NCBI GenBank assembly: GCA_018398765.1
Contig: JAHBMJ010001191.1
Location: 12,746-24,158, forward strand
Direction: 5' to 3'
Length of the DNA: 11,413 nt
From: Chromera velia
Lineage: Eukaryota; Sar; Chromeraceae
The position numbers were made by a program, and so were the translations under genes. Below the pieces are notes generated by a model that was not told the origin of the DNA, searched no databases, and saw only the letters and a list, made by a program, of their open reading frames with translations. Position 1 is the stretch's first letter, and each line of letters starts with the position of its first letter. Shown here piece after piece: positions 1 through 8,293 of the stretch.

Positions 1-357
1 GCCCGCGCCGCGCGGATCTAATTGAATTGCCGGGGCCCTCCGGGTGTTAGCCTCACCATGCATGCATGCCTCACCCGATTAATCGGATGAGGTGCGCCGC
101 GCGGCGGTTCGCGGACGCATCATGCACAACAATCGCGCAGCAGAGAGAAAATGAGGCTGCATGGGGATTCTCTGAAGTTTCAAAGCACAAGACCGACCAA
201 ACAATTCGACGAGCTTCCCAACTTAAAGTTCGTGACTACAGCTGGGTGGCTGCTGAAACGGGAGGCCGAACTCCGAGTTTCTTTGACTCTACTTCTGAAA
301 AGTTTCTGAAAACAACTTCTGTTGCATTTACTTGTAATAGTCTTGTATCTCGCCAGA
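1..357 (+). promoter_or_regulatory. Upstream region of the dioxygenase-like gene
   Basis: This is the stretch before the first in-frame ATG at 358. The first 120 bases are GC-rich with CGCG runs, then the base composition becomes mixed. It contains an 8-bp direct repeat GCCTCACC (about 50-57 and 68-75) and a 24-bp near-palindrome at 69-92. Several ATGs (58, 62, 66) lie upstream, so if transcription starts early they would be upstream ORFs; the 105-codon frame opened by the ATG at 66 resembles no known family. No convincing TATA box or initiator is visible. The promoter role is inferred only from position. Confidence 0.3.
69..92. repeat. 24-bp near-perfect palindrome
   Basis: The two 12-base halves are reverse complements centred on the TTAA at 79-82, with a single mismatch (C74 against A87). 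The core reads CCGATTAATCGG. Such a symmetrical site could bind a dimeric regulator or form a cruciform, but no function can be assigned from the sequence alone. Confidence 0.6.
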
Positions 358-2712
358 ATGAGCGACGGAATACCTCGCGTTGAGTTCTCGGCTGTTTCTC
401 CCAAAACGCTTGGGGATTCTTTGAAATCTCATGGTGTTGTCGTTATTGAGAATGTTTTCTCTGCGAAGGAATGCGATGGAACGATGGACCAAATTGTGTC
501 CTGTTTTGAGTCTCTGGGAACTGGAATTGACAGAAAAGCCATCCGAGAGACGTGGACGGACAGCAATCTGCCTCCCCAGACACGTCCCGGAATGTTTCAG
601 TCTCTTTTGGGGAACATGCAGCCTTTGTGGAAGATTCGGAGGGACGAGAGGGTTGCGTCAATCTTTCACAACGCCTACACCTCTCTCCGCACTGAGGCCA
701 AACAACAGTACGTGATCAGCCATGACGGGTTCAACGTGATGCCAAACCAACTGGTGCAACCAGACCAACACTGGGACCACCCGGCAAGGGACTGGGCCCA
801 CTTGGACCAAACCATCCGAGGGGACCCCTACATGTGCATTCAGGGCCAGGTCAGTGCCAGGGTGACTGCACATCTATGCATGTATCTTGCATGTGTATTT
901 TTTGGACACATACATGTGTTTGTGTACATGTATTCATGCGTAGGCGTAGGGGAAGCTGACGAGGGCACTCGAAAAGGAGACAGAGCCCCCACATACCCCC
1001 TTCTTTCAGGCAGTAACTCCTTTCCCATCCATCTATCCATCCATCCATCCATCCATCCATCCACTCTGACTCATTCAACCCTTCATTCATACGGTTTTTC
1101 CTTCTCTTTCTCGCTTCTTTTCCCCCTGCATTCGATTAGCGGAGTGAGTGAGTGAGTGAGTGAGTGAGTGAGTGAGTGAGTGAGTGAGTGAGTGAGTGAG
1201 TGAGTGAGTGGCTGCGTGAGTGAGTGAGTGAGTGAGTGAGTGAGTGGGTGGGTGGGTGGGTGGGTGAGTGAGTGAGTGAGTGCATAATGCAACGCTGAGT
1301 GGGCATGGATACGTGGCTGGATGGATTTGACACACGACGGACGAAACAATCAATGATTGAATTCCAGGACAGAACAAAATTCCAGGATACAGAACAGACC
1401 CACATGCAGTCAGGTTCGCACATACGCTTGTTTGCTGGCTGGCTTATTGACGGATCGAGTGGATGAATGAGCCTATGAGTCTGCATGTCTCCCTTTGCAT
1501 GCAGGTTGTGTTGACAAACACCACTGCTGCCTTTCGGTGTTCCCCTAAGAGCCACCTCGTGTATGAGTCCCTGCTGAGCTCTGAGGGTTCCCCTGAGGAC
1601 GACACATCCAACTGGAGGAGGTTCAACACGAGGGATGAAATGAAAATGAGAGAAGCAAGGAGACTCATACAGACAGTGGGCGGACAGTGGCAGGTGCGTC
1701 AGTTGTGAGAAGGAGGAGGTCAAGATAGCGACCGTATTGTATGAAGATGCTGTGCACTTTGTGGAAGGAGCGATGCAAGCAGGCAGCAAGATGTATGAGA
1801 CATCTCTGTCTTTTCAGGTGTACATTGCACACAGTCGGTTGTCAGAGAAAAGAAACCACAAACTGCTGTTTGTGCGTCTCTTCGTCCATTGATGCCCTTG
1901 TCTGTCCGTCTACCATATTGTCTGTCTGTCTATCTGTCTGTCTGTCTGTCTGTCTCTCTGTCTGTGTCCTTTTCTGTGAAGAAAGGGAGAGAAAGAACCC
2001 CTACGGTCTGTCTGAAAAAAAGAGAAAGATTAAACAAAGGACGATATAGTCTGTCCGTCCGTCCGCTTCCACTTTTGCAACCGAACCTTTGCGACGTAGG
2101 TCGCAGCTAGTCTGGTGGTCGGTATGCATGCGTGTTTTTCCCGTCTCTGGTTTCCTTGTATGTATGTCAGCTCGTTTTGACTTTCTAATTCCATTCAAGT
2201 TGTTATCAAGGGTTTGTTTTTCTCTACGTCTTAATTCTCCTCGCCTTTTTGGTTCGATGTATTCTGAGCAAATTGATCAATCTGATGAAATGACGGCATG
2301 TCCGCAGGTTCCCGTCTATACCCCCAGGGGCAGCGTCATTCTCTGGCTGTCCTCCGTGGTCCACTCAGCCAAACCCTCCCATCAGGTCGAAGAGGCAAGT
2401 CCTGAGGATCCCTATCGAGGCTGGCGCGGTGTTGCGTACGTTTGTTATCGTCCCGCTGATGAGTTTTCTCCTGAAGAGCTGGCAGCGATCGAGAGGAGCG
2501 TTGCCTCCAATCTTCTCATGAACCACTGGAGCACGAAGCAGTTCCGTGCACGTGGCCCGAAACGTTTTGGAGTGTCTGAAGGTCCAGGAGCTCAGATCCA
2601 GTCGCTCCTTCGAGCCCCTCAACAGCTCTACACGTCTGGAAACCCTCTTTATGAGCCTCCAGAAGAGGGTGCACACATCTTTGCTACGAAAGATCTTACG
2701 AAAGGGGCTTGA
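358..2712 (+). CDS. PhyH-like Fe(II)/2-oxoglutarate dioxygenase, three exons
   Basis: The proposed exons are 358-849, 1505-1693 and 2308-2712, giving 164 + 63 + 134 = 361 residues and ending at TGA 2710-2712. Both junctions are GT-AG and phase 0, and the joined frame is continuous. The start is the first in-frame ATG and has A at -3. Features of the phytanoyl-CoA dioxygenase superfamily appear in order: the iron-binding H-x-D (HLDQ, His148/Asp150) before an IQGQV strand, a SPKSH turn (residues 177-181) matching the usual PGSH position, a distal His in SVVHSAKP (His246), and an Arg downstream (Arg264 or Arg267) suited to bind the 2-oxoglutarate carboxylate. A second H-x-D (His138/Asp140) lies just upstream and could be the metal pair instead. 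Such enzymes hydroxylate small molecules or lipids; the substrate here is unknown. No signal peptide or membrane segment is evident. Confidence 0.75.
1026..1063. repeat. (CATC)n microsatellite
   Basis: About nine copies of the tetranucleotide CATC, with one CTAT interruption near 1033, lie inside intron 1 of the dioxygenase-like gene. Confidence 0.9.
1142..1282. repeat. (GTGA)n microsatellite with GTGG variant block
   Basis: A tract of roughly 140 bp made of GAGT/GTGA units, interrupted by GGCTGC near 1210-1216 and by a GGGT sub-block at about 1246-1264. It lies in intron 1. On the minus strand it creates artefactual long frames reading as Thr-His-Ser-Leu repeats, which are not genes. Confidence 0.95.
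1694..2307 (+). other. Intron 2 of the dioxygenase-like gene (614 nt, phase 0)
   Basis: The donor is GGCAG|GTGCGT at 1693/1694 and the acceptor is GCATGTCCGCAG ending at 2307. Splicing joins the exon ending in GGQWQ to VPVYTPRGSV, the strand that leads to the distal iron-ligand His. The intron holds a TCTG microsatellite and a second small TCCG cluster near 2050-2065. Confidence 0.8.
1921..1966. repeat. (TCTG)n microsatellite
   Basis: An imperfect tract of about eleven TCTG units with TATC and TCTC interruptions, inside intron 2. It is preceded by diverged TCTGTCCG units from about 1901. Confidence 0.9.
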
Positions 2713-3560
2713 CTTGATGAAGCACAACAAATCATTGAAGGTTGAAGGTTCATAGAATGTCGTCAAAATGAATGTGCAAGATTGTACATTAGCAGTCAGC
2801 ATTGCCCCGCATACGCGACTGCAGATCGAACCGGTCTCCACTTCTGCTACACGAAAAGGAAACAGCTATCAAAGCATTCCACCATTCCTGTTCTGATTGG
2901 AACGGGTGGCTTCCAATTCGTAGAGTGGAGCAAAAGATTGCCGGAGAAAGATTCGGAGACGGAAATGATCGCTCGGTCATGGCTGACCGAACGAGGGCAC
3001 AAACTTGAATACGCAGCGTGAGATAAGACTAGAAAATCGCTATATTTTTTTAGTAATTTAAGTTAGTATCTTAAAAGCCCTAAGAAAAACTTTTTTTAAA
3101 TAGTCTTTTTTAAAGTGGTAGACCGAGCTAAATGAATTCTGAAATTAGATATTAAAAGAAAACGGTTTAGAGTGAAAGGAAGTAATAGAATATGATAGAA
3201 ATATTGGAAAGGGAACTAAAAGTTAGAGTTGTTGAAAGTAGTAAGAGGTAGTAAGAGGATGGATCATCTGAAGCTACACATGCCTTGTTCTGTTTTGTTT
3301 CAAACCGTAACAGAGCTTTGATTCTTTGTTCCTGTGGTGCACACGCAGGTGGAGGAAAGAGACGAGATGTGGGCAGAGAGGGATGAGAGGTGGAGACAAA
3401 ATGGGGTATAGTTTCTGAGAGATCCTGTCTGTATGATACTGTATGACAAAATGATTAAACAAATAATCAGCACACACAACTGCTATCATTGATCGCCCTT
3501 CTAAAGTTTGTTTGACATGGGAGGAGAGATTTCCTGAGTCGGATGAAGAGCTAATTAACT
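2713..3560. other. AT-rich intergenic stretch, no gene recognised
   Basis: The region after the dioxygenase stop presumably begins with its 3' UTR. Short open frames exist around 2782-3021 but start at TTG and resemble no known family. From about 3020 the DNA becomes strongly AT-rich with T7/A-rich runs (3043-3120). A 10-bp tandem duplication GTAGTAAGAG lies near 3236-3257. I see no canonical AATAAA signal, no RNA gene and no clear repeat boundary here. Confidence 0.5.
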
Positions 3561-4253
3561 TTAATAGCTATAGTGAAGTGTGAAGTGTCATAATTATATA
3601 ACCTAGTATATAGCGTGTTGCAGAGTCGTACTCATGCGCTTCGGGCCGAGGGCCGGCCATCCCGTGCCACGAGGCTGGGATTAGACGCATGGCCTAAGGA
3701 CCCCGGCAGCTAGACAGAGAGAGAGAGGCCCTCTACAGAAAAGAAAGAATAGAAAGAGCCGGAGTCTTTTGAGAGGCGGTCCGAGAAGGCAGTTGTGACC
3801 CGATTCGAAAGTTGTGGAGATGATGGAGACGGCCAAACATATTATTGAATCACCCTTTGCATCGTTACCGTTCAGGAGATATGAGCCATTAAAGATTCAA
3901 GAAAAGGATGTCCCAAAAGGCAGAATTACACCTGGCCCCGCAAAGTCATTTCGTGAAAGCGATAAAGACATTCTGCTTTCCCGGACCAAACATGCCCAAC
4001 TTTGCGGGGCTCTGAGACACGCACGCTACTCATCACCGGTCAATCGAATTTGCATGCATGCACGCACGAAGACATCTTAAGATTCATCTCTGAGTCGAAA
4101 CGTTGTGCAGCCAGGATCGAACTAGTCTGAACATACACATCCGTCTATTAGAATCCAAAGCCTTCAGAACTCCTTCTACGAACCTCAAGTGCTTTCTATC
4201 ACGTTTTTAAGGTTTCCTAGCTCAGTCCTGCCGATTCCAAACCAGAATTAGCA
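3561..4253 (+). repeat. Probable 5' LTR of the retroelement (left boundary unknown)
   Basis: This region ends just before a primer-binding-site-like sequence, where an LTR should end; the last bases ...GAATTAGCA terminate in the usual CA. A TATA-like AATTATATAACC at about 3592-3603 could be the U3 promoter, and a GC-rich block with GGCCGGCC follows at 3640-3710. It also contains a perfect 12-bp inverted repeat (3935-3946 with 3999-4010). An 88-codon frame at 3814-4080 is open but matches nothing I recognise. The left limit given is a guess, because the partner LTR and the target-site duplication are outside the window. Confidence 0.35.
3935..4010 (+). repeat. Perfect 12-bp inverted repeat, 52-nt loop
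   Basis: GCCCCGCAAAGT at 3935-3946 is the exact reverse complement of ACTTTGCGGGGC at 3999-4010. In RNA this could form a stable 12-bp stem, extendable by one G-U pair. Its place in the presumed LTR (R/U5) suggests a structured element of the element's RNA, but that is inference. Confidence 0.7.
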
Positions 4254-4255
4254 AG

Positions 4256-4271
4256 TGGTGACGCCAGCGAG
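4256..4271 (+). other. Primer-binding-site-like sequence
   Basis: TGGTGACGCCAGCGAG starts with TGG, the complement of a tRNA CCA tail, two bases after a CA that could end the LTR and about 186 bases before the Gag start. Its first bases resemble the TGGTGAC... start of tRNA-Trp-primed Ty3/Gypsy elements, though the following bases differ from that consensus. Minus-strand DNA synthesis would start here. The identity of the tRNA cannot be settled from this window. Confidence 0.45.
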
Positions 4272-4441
4272 AGTCAAGAACACGAGCGCCACTCACGTGA
4301 ACCTACAGCCTGAGGAGCTTAGTCCCTCTGAAACGTTCTTTCTTTATCATAGCCACACAGCCAAAGTGAAGCAGGAGAGTATCAACAGCTTCTCTGACTC
4401 TTAGAATTCTCTCTCTTGAAGTTTTTGGCCCAAACAAGACC

Positions 4442-4706
4442 ATGGTCGTCAACACCCGTCGCACAGAGTACGATCAGAACCAGAACCCGAAAGATCCCAA
4501 GCCTAAAAAAGCCCTGACCAAGAAGCAACTCACCCAGAAGGCCAGACAAGAACAAAAACGCCTGACAGAGGCTCGCCGAAAACAGAAATAACAAGAAGAG
4601 GAGGATGCTGCGGTCGCGAAGCAGCTCGCTGCCAATGAGGCCATGGGGGTCGAAGAGACCACCGCCCTCCCTGGAGGAGCCACCGAGAAGACCACCTCCT
4701 CGGAGG
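4442..4706 (+). pseudogene. gag: Gag, N-terminal exon (stop at codon 50)
   Basis: The ATG at 4442 has a strong context (ACC ATG G, with A at -3 and G at +4) and begins MVVNTRRTEYDQ, followed by a very Lys/Arg/Gln-rich stretch likely to be helical and basic. A TAA at 4589-4591 interrupts codon 50; the same frame then continues with Glu- and Ala-rich sequence to TCGGAGG at 4706, where a GTAAGT donor starts. The reading frame matches that of the capsid segment after the intron, which is why I join them. The role is the N-terminal part of the structural polyprotein. The N-terminus is not family-diagnostic by itself. Confidence 0.6.
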
Positions 4707-4844
4707 GTAAGTCAACAGCAGCATAGCAGAGAGGCACAGCTGATGTACTCTGTCGTTGCACTGCTGAAGATCTCGCATGTCTCTTCCCTCCCTCCCCCCC
4801 GTGTGCCTGTGTGTGAGACTTCCCTCTCTCTCTCTTTACTGCAG
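4707..4844 (+). other. Spliceosomal intron inside gag (138 nt, phase 1)
   Basis: The donor is GAGG|GTAAGT and the acceptor is CTCTCTCTTTACTGCAG at 4844, preceded by a long pyrimidine tract (about 4785-4838). Unspliced, the frame meets TAG at 4724 and TGA at 4814; spliced, it joins ...TTSSEG to GGLYAGGGLHAYFD in the frame of the capsid. The length is a multiple of three. Consensus quality at both ends is better than that of the host-gene introns in this window. Confidence 0.65.
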
Positions 4845-5698
4845 GCGGTGGTCTCTATGCGGGCGGCGGACTCCACGCATACTTCGATCCCGAGACCAGG
4901 GAGACCGTCTACCTCAGCGTTGTGAAAAACGGCAAAGCTGTCCTTCTACGCCCCGCAAAACAACGCCAGTCGCTGACAATACGCACGGCACCGTCCCTCA
5001 CTGCCAACAACACCAAAGACGAGAACGATAAGGACGAGCCGATGCCACCTCCGCCCGAGGCCGTCGCCCAGTCCCACAAGATCCCCAAGCCGCCCACCGA
5101 CAACGCCCCACAGGAGGTCGACCACACGTCAGAGCCTGCACCGAAGAGAGGCCAGATAGACAACGTCGGCACCACCAAGCTCAACCTCCCCAACCCCACC
5201 GTGAAGGCCGACACACTCACCTTCTCAGGGGAGCGCAGCAAGGCGAACGAGTTCTGGCTGTCCTTCAAGGCCAACTGCATCACGCACAAGTGGGATCTGA
5301 ACCTCGCGGTCTACTACTTCAGGAAAGCCATGAGGGGCACAGCCCTCATATGGTGGACCTCAGAGAATCTGATGGAAGAGAAGGTCGAGACGCTCAAGAT
5401 TATCGAGAACCTCCATGCATGCTTCGAGGCTCAGTTCGGCATCACCGAGGCCGAGAAGGACGCGGCAGAAGACCTTCTGGACAACCTCGTTCAGGATGCC
5501 TCCGCGGGGGAGACTATCCGTGCATATGCAGAACGCGTGGCGGCCCTGTGTTGACAGGCACGGGTGAGCAGGAACGACCCCAAAATCCTCAAGAAATTCA
5601 AAAAGGGCATTTTCAATGAGACCGTCTGCACCATCCTCGCCACGAAAACCTACTCCTCCCTCGACGAGATCATTGTCAAGAAAGCAGAGAAGCTTTAA
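4845..5698 (+). pseudogene. gag: Gag, capsid-like segment (retrotransposon Gag domain)
   Basis: In frame with the N-terminal exon. A short Gly-rich start and a Pro/Lys-rich linker precede a region from about 5200 that fits the retrotransposon Gag (capsid) family: TFSG, then FWLSFKANC, FRKAMRGTALIWW, and a LHACFEAQFG helix. Capsid assembles the particle that packages the element's RNA. A TGA at 5552-5554 interrupts the segment, after which the same frame resumes with ARVSRNDPKILKKFKKG, typical of the capsid C-terminal half. The frame ends at TAA 5696-5698 inside CTTTAAT; the continuation is in the +1 frame, so one extra base (perhaps in the TTT run) or a programmed shift is implied. Confidence 0.8.
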
Positions 5699-6566
5699 TC
5701 TCAGCCTTGCCCATGCTAACTCCCCCAACAGCTCCAACGCCGTCCCCGCTGGTGCTTTCACTCCCCCCACTGTGGCCAGTGTCGCCCAAGCAACAGCCAC
5801 AGCACTCTACGCACCTGCTACGCCTCCCCGAGACCTTGAAGAGGGCCTCCAACAACTTCTTGAGGTTGGAGCCCTAGACTCGACATCCTGTATGAGATGC
5901 GGGGGTACACGCCCTCACTTTGGAGGAATGTGTTCTGTAACCAACAACGATCGCTGCTTCAACTGCAGGGGGGCTGGACACATCAAGCTTGTGTGCCCCC
6001 GACCACCAACGGGAGCCTCAAGCTCCACTCGACGGCCAAACTACGCTGACCTCGAGAACCCTAGCGAGAACCCCCTTCCCCTCCAACAACAGAGAGAAGA
6101 AGAACGGAACAGAGCCTCTATGGACCGTCTTCGCAACTTTCTCAACATCCCTCCCACAGTCCAAAGAAACCATCACCAGACGCAGTTGCAGTCTTTCACC
6201 CCACGGGCACAGCAGTAAGGCTTGCAGACCTTCAACCCTGCATCGCTCCCGAAACGCCCAAAGAGGTTGGTGTTCAGGCCCCGCATGACACCAGAGGCCC
6301 CCAGGATGGGCGGCACCCCGCAGACCTTCGCACCAACACAGTCATCCGTCTATCGACCCGCCCAGCCCAGATACGGCAACGCTGATGGGGGAACAGGTGC
6401 CTCAGGATGGCATGCAACGGGGGCAAACGTAGCTCCTATTGGCTCCCCGCCCGGATCTTCCCGCGTCATCCCCCCGCCTCACAGCCCACGCTTCGAAGCA
6501 AGAACGCCGTTTCCAGGCCCCGGAGTCCATCTGACCCCCAACTACAGAGGGGAGGCGTCAAACTGA
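5699..6566 (+). pseudogene. gag: Gag, nucleocapsid segment with two zinc knuckles
   Basis: This part is read one base forward of the capsid frame; it is open from 5616 and carries NLSLAHANSPNSS after the switch. It encodes two CCHC knuckles: CMRCGGTRPHFGGMC at 5889-5933 (C-x2-C-x5-H-x4-C, one residue longer than usual) and CFNCRGAGHIKLVC at 5955-5996 (canonical C-x2-C-x4-H-x4-C). Nucleocapsid knuckles bind the genomic RNA during packaging. A TAA at 6216-6218 interrupts the frame. The next 115 codons, rich in Pro, Gly and Ser (ending at TGA 6564-6566), look like the same protein, but 6216 could also be the genuine Gag end. Confidence 0.8.
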
Positions 6567-8293
6567 AGGGTCTGAAGCTAGGGCGACTCCAGACCATCCA
6601 CACCGCCCGTACTGATCAAACCTCTACAGCAGAAGCAGAAAATCGACCACCAGACGATTCTGAGCAACGCCAACATTTTCGGAGAGATGACCTCCGAAGG
6701 GTGAGCCCGCAGCTTGCTGAGAGCTACGAGCCGCCGTCGACATACAAATACATGTACCCTTTTGACTGGATGCCTCCAGGTACTGACGTTGTAACCCCAC
6801 TCGAGCAGGCGGTCCCAAACAACTTCCAATGCTTCAATCATCCCACCCTCCAGATGTGCCTCACCAGCGAGTTCCCGTTACCATTTCGAGAACTAGCTGA
6901 AGGACCCCCACCGCCCGCGGCACCTCCGCCTCCGCCAAAGCCATGCCAACCAGCCCCTACCCAGTCACAAACCCCTCCAAACCCCTCCACGACAAGGACC
7001 CCCCCAGCTGTAAAGAACTCCCTAACCAAAAGAAGAGAAAGAGGGCCTCTCGGTACGCCGAAGGTCGCAAATGTCTCCCTAAAGCCACTTTCTGAAAGAA
7101 AAGGTTTCATTCTCCTACTCGAGAAGTGCTTTTCAGTGACCGCCCTCGTCGACTCGGGAGCAGACGTGTCCCTGCTATTCGAGAAAGCTTTTCAGATGCT
7201 GCTCTCACTTCGCCCCTCACTCTGCACCCACTTCCGACAAACCGACGTTCACGTCAATGGGGAAGAGAACTCCCCACTCAACGTTACCAGCTACATCAAC
7301 CTCTCCCTTTCCTTTTTCGCACGGCCACTGCGTCATACATTTTTTGTTTGCTCGAACCTCAACCATGCCGCCATCCTTGGAATGGACTTCCTCACCTGCA
7401 ATGCTGAAAGCCAGTCCTTCCAGGAGTCCAAGTTGGTCTTGCGTCCGAGGGAGCTCGGCCTCGACCCTGAAGAGATCCCTCTTTTTCCACTATCCACACT
7501 TCAGAAAGACGCTGCCTGCCTTCCCGCCCCACTTGTCACAGCAGCAAGAGAGGTCCTTGCCCCTCGCACGGGTGCCCACATTCGTGTGAAGCTCCCGGGC
7601 ACGTCAGCCCTCCCCAACGGCGCCCCCGTCTACATGAAACGAATCGCAGATGCCCTGCTAGCACACCTTCTCATCGGAAACTCAGTAGCAAACGTTGAAG
7701 ACAGAAAGCTCACTCTCAACGTAGTCAACGTCAGCGGCCGCTACGCCCAGATTCCAAGAGGAGCACCGCTTGCCATCGCCACGCTCTGTGAAGTTATCAC
7801 GGAAGAGGACGAAGGGGCTGAGGAGCAGGCGTTGCCACCCCCGTTCGTCTCAGCAACAACATCGGCAGCAGCGATGGGGGGCTCGACCCAGGGCTCGACG
7901 TTACATGCTCCCAGCATGTCAGCGTCGGGACAGATGGAGTTGAAGGGAGGAGAGACAGGGGGACAAAATCCTGCAGCTCGGCCAGACGAGCTCACCGAGG
8001 AAGAGAAAGAGAAGGCAGAGGCCGAAATCGACAAGGCATTGGAGGACTACGAGCACCTGAGTGCCAAACAGAAGAAGGAGTTGAAGGACCTCCTATTGGA
8101 GTACCGAGACCTCTTCCCCACCGACCGAAACCCAGGAAACATCAAAGGAGTAGAAGCGAAGGTCGACGTTGAGACTGACACCCCCATCTACGAACGCCCC
8201 CGCCCAGTGCCGCATGCACTCAGGGCTGAGCTGCGAGAAGGGCTGCAGAAACTCCTTGAAAGGGGAATCATCAAGCCTACCTCATCTCCCTGA
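6386..8293 (+). pseudogene. pol: Pol, protease and start of reverse transcriptase (ends at TGA)
   Basis: Read in the -1 frame relative to the nucleocapsid and overlapping it over 6386-6566. A linker with a marked polyproline stretch (about 6898-7013) leads to an aspartic protease: ALVDSGADVSLL with the catalytic Asp at 7151-7153, and the partner helix ILGMDFL near 7375-7395. The protease cuts the polyproteins. After a spacer that includes the VVNVSGRYAQIPRGAPL strand seen in Gypsy Pol proteins, and a charged coil (KAEAEIDKALEDYEH), the RT N-terminus begins: ELKDLLLEYRDLFP, then RAELREGLQKLLERGIIKP. The frame stops at TGA 8291-8293 where the family has the Trp of SPW; the same frame continues directly after it. 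Confidence 0.88.
6470..6476 (+). promoter_or_regulatory. Possible -1 frameshift slippery site C CCC CCG
   Basis: In the nucleocapsid frame the codons read ATC CCC CCG, giving the heptamer pattern X XXY YYZ inside the 181-base overlap (6386-6566) where both the Gag and Pol frames are open. A -1 slip here would pass from Gag to Pol. C-run sites are uncommon as slippery sequences and no downstream pseudoknot is obvious, so an ordinary deletion could equally explain the frame change. Confidence 0.25.

Larger units (their letters stand above)
850..1504 (+). other. Intron 1 of the dioxygenase-like gene (655 nt, phase 0)
   Basis: The donor is CAG|GTCAGT at 849/850 and the acceptor is TTTGCATGCAG ending at 1504. 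Removing it joins the IQGQ-encoding exon to one encoding VVLTNTT, which restores the expected PhyH core. The intron contains a CATC tract, a long GTGA tract and several GCATG/TACATG-type words. Reading through would keep the frame open only to a TGA at 1153. Confidence 0.8.

Noticed and set aside
66-383. Plus-strand frame of 105 codons overlapping the start of the dioxygenase-like gene
   Set aside because: No recognisable domain, and it overlaps the better-supported coding start at 358 in another frame.
1083-1789. Long minus-strand open frames rich in Thr-His-Ser-Leu repeats
   Set aside because: They are the translation of the GTGA microsatellite, which is open in several frames because its unit contains no stop; no family similarity outside the repeat.
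2782-3021. Open frame of 79 codons after the dioxygenase stop
   Set aside because: It begins at TTG rather than ATG in a eukaryotic context and shows no family features; more likely 3' UTR or intergenic. A further 3' exon cannot be fully excluded.
3236-3257. Tandem GTAGTAAGAG duplication, considered as a target-site or repeat boundary
   Set aside because: It is an adjacent tandem copy in AT-rich DNA with no element between the copies; probably replication slippage.
3630-3710. GC-rich block with GGCCGGCC and GGCCAT/ATGGCC arms, considered as a tRNA or other RNA gene
   Set aside because: No cloverleaf, T-loop GTTCGA-type box or other RNA signature could be found.
3814-4080. 88-codon frame before gag
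   Set aside because: It lies in the presumed LTR, spans the inverted repeat and shows no known motif, so a gene call is not supported.
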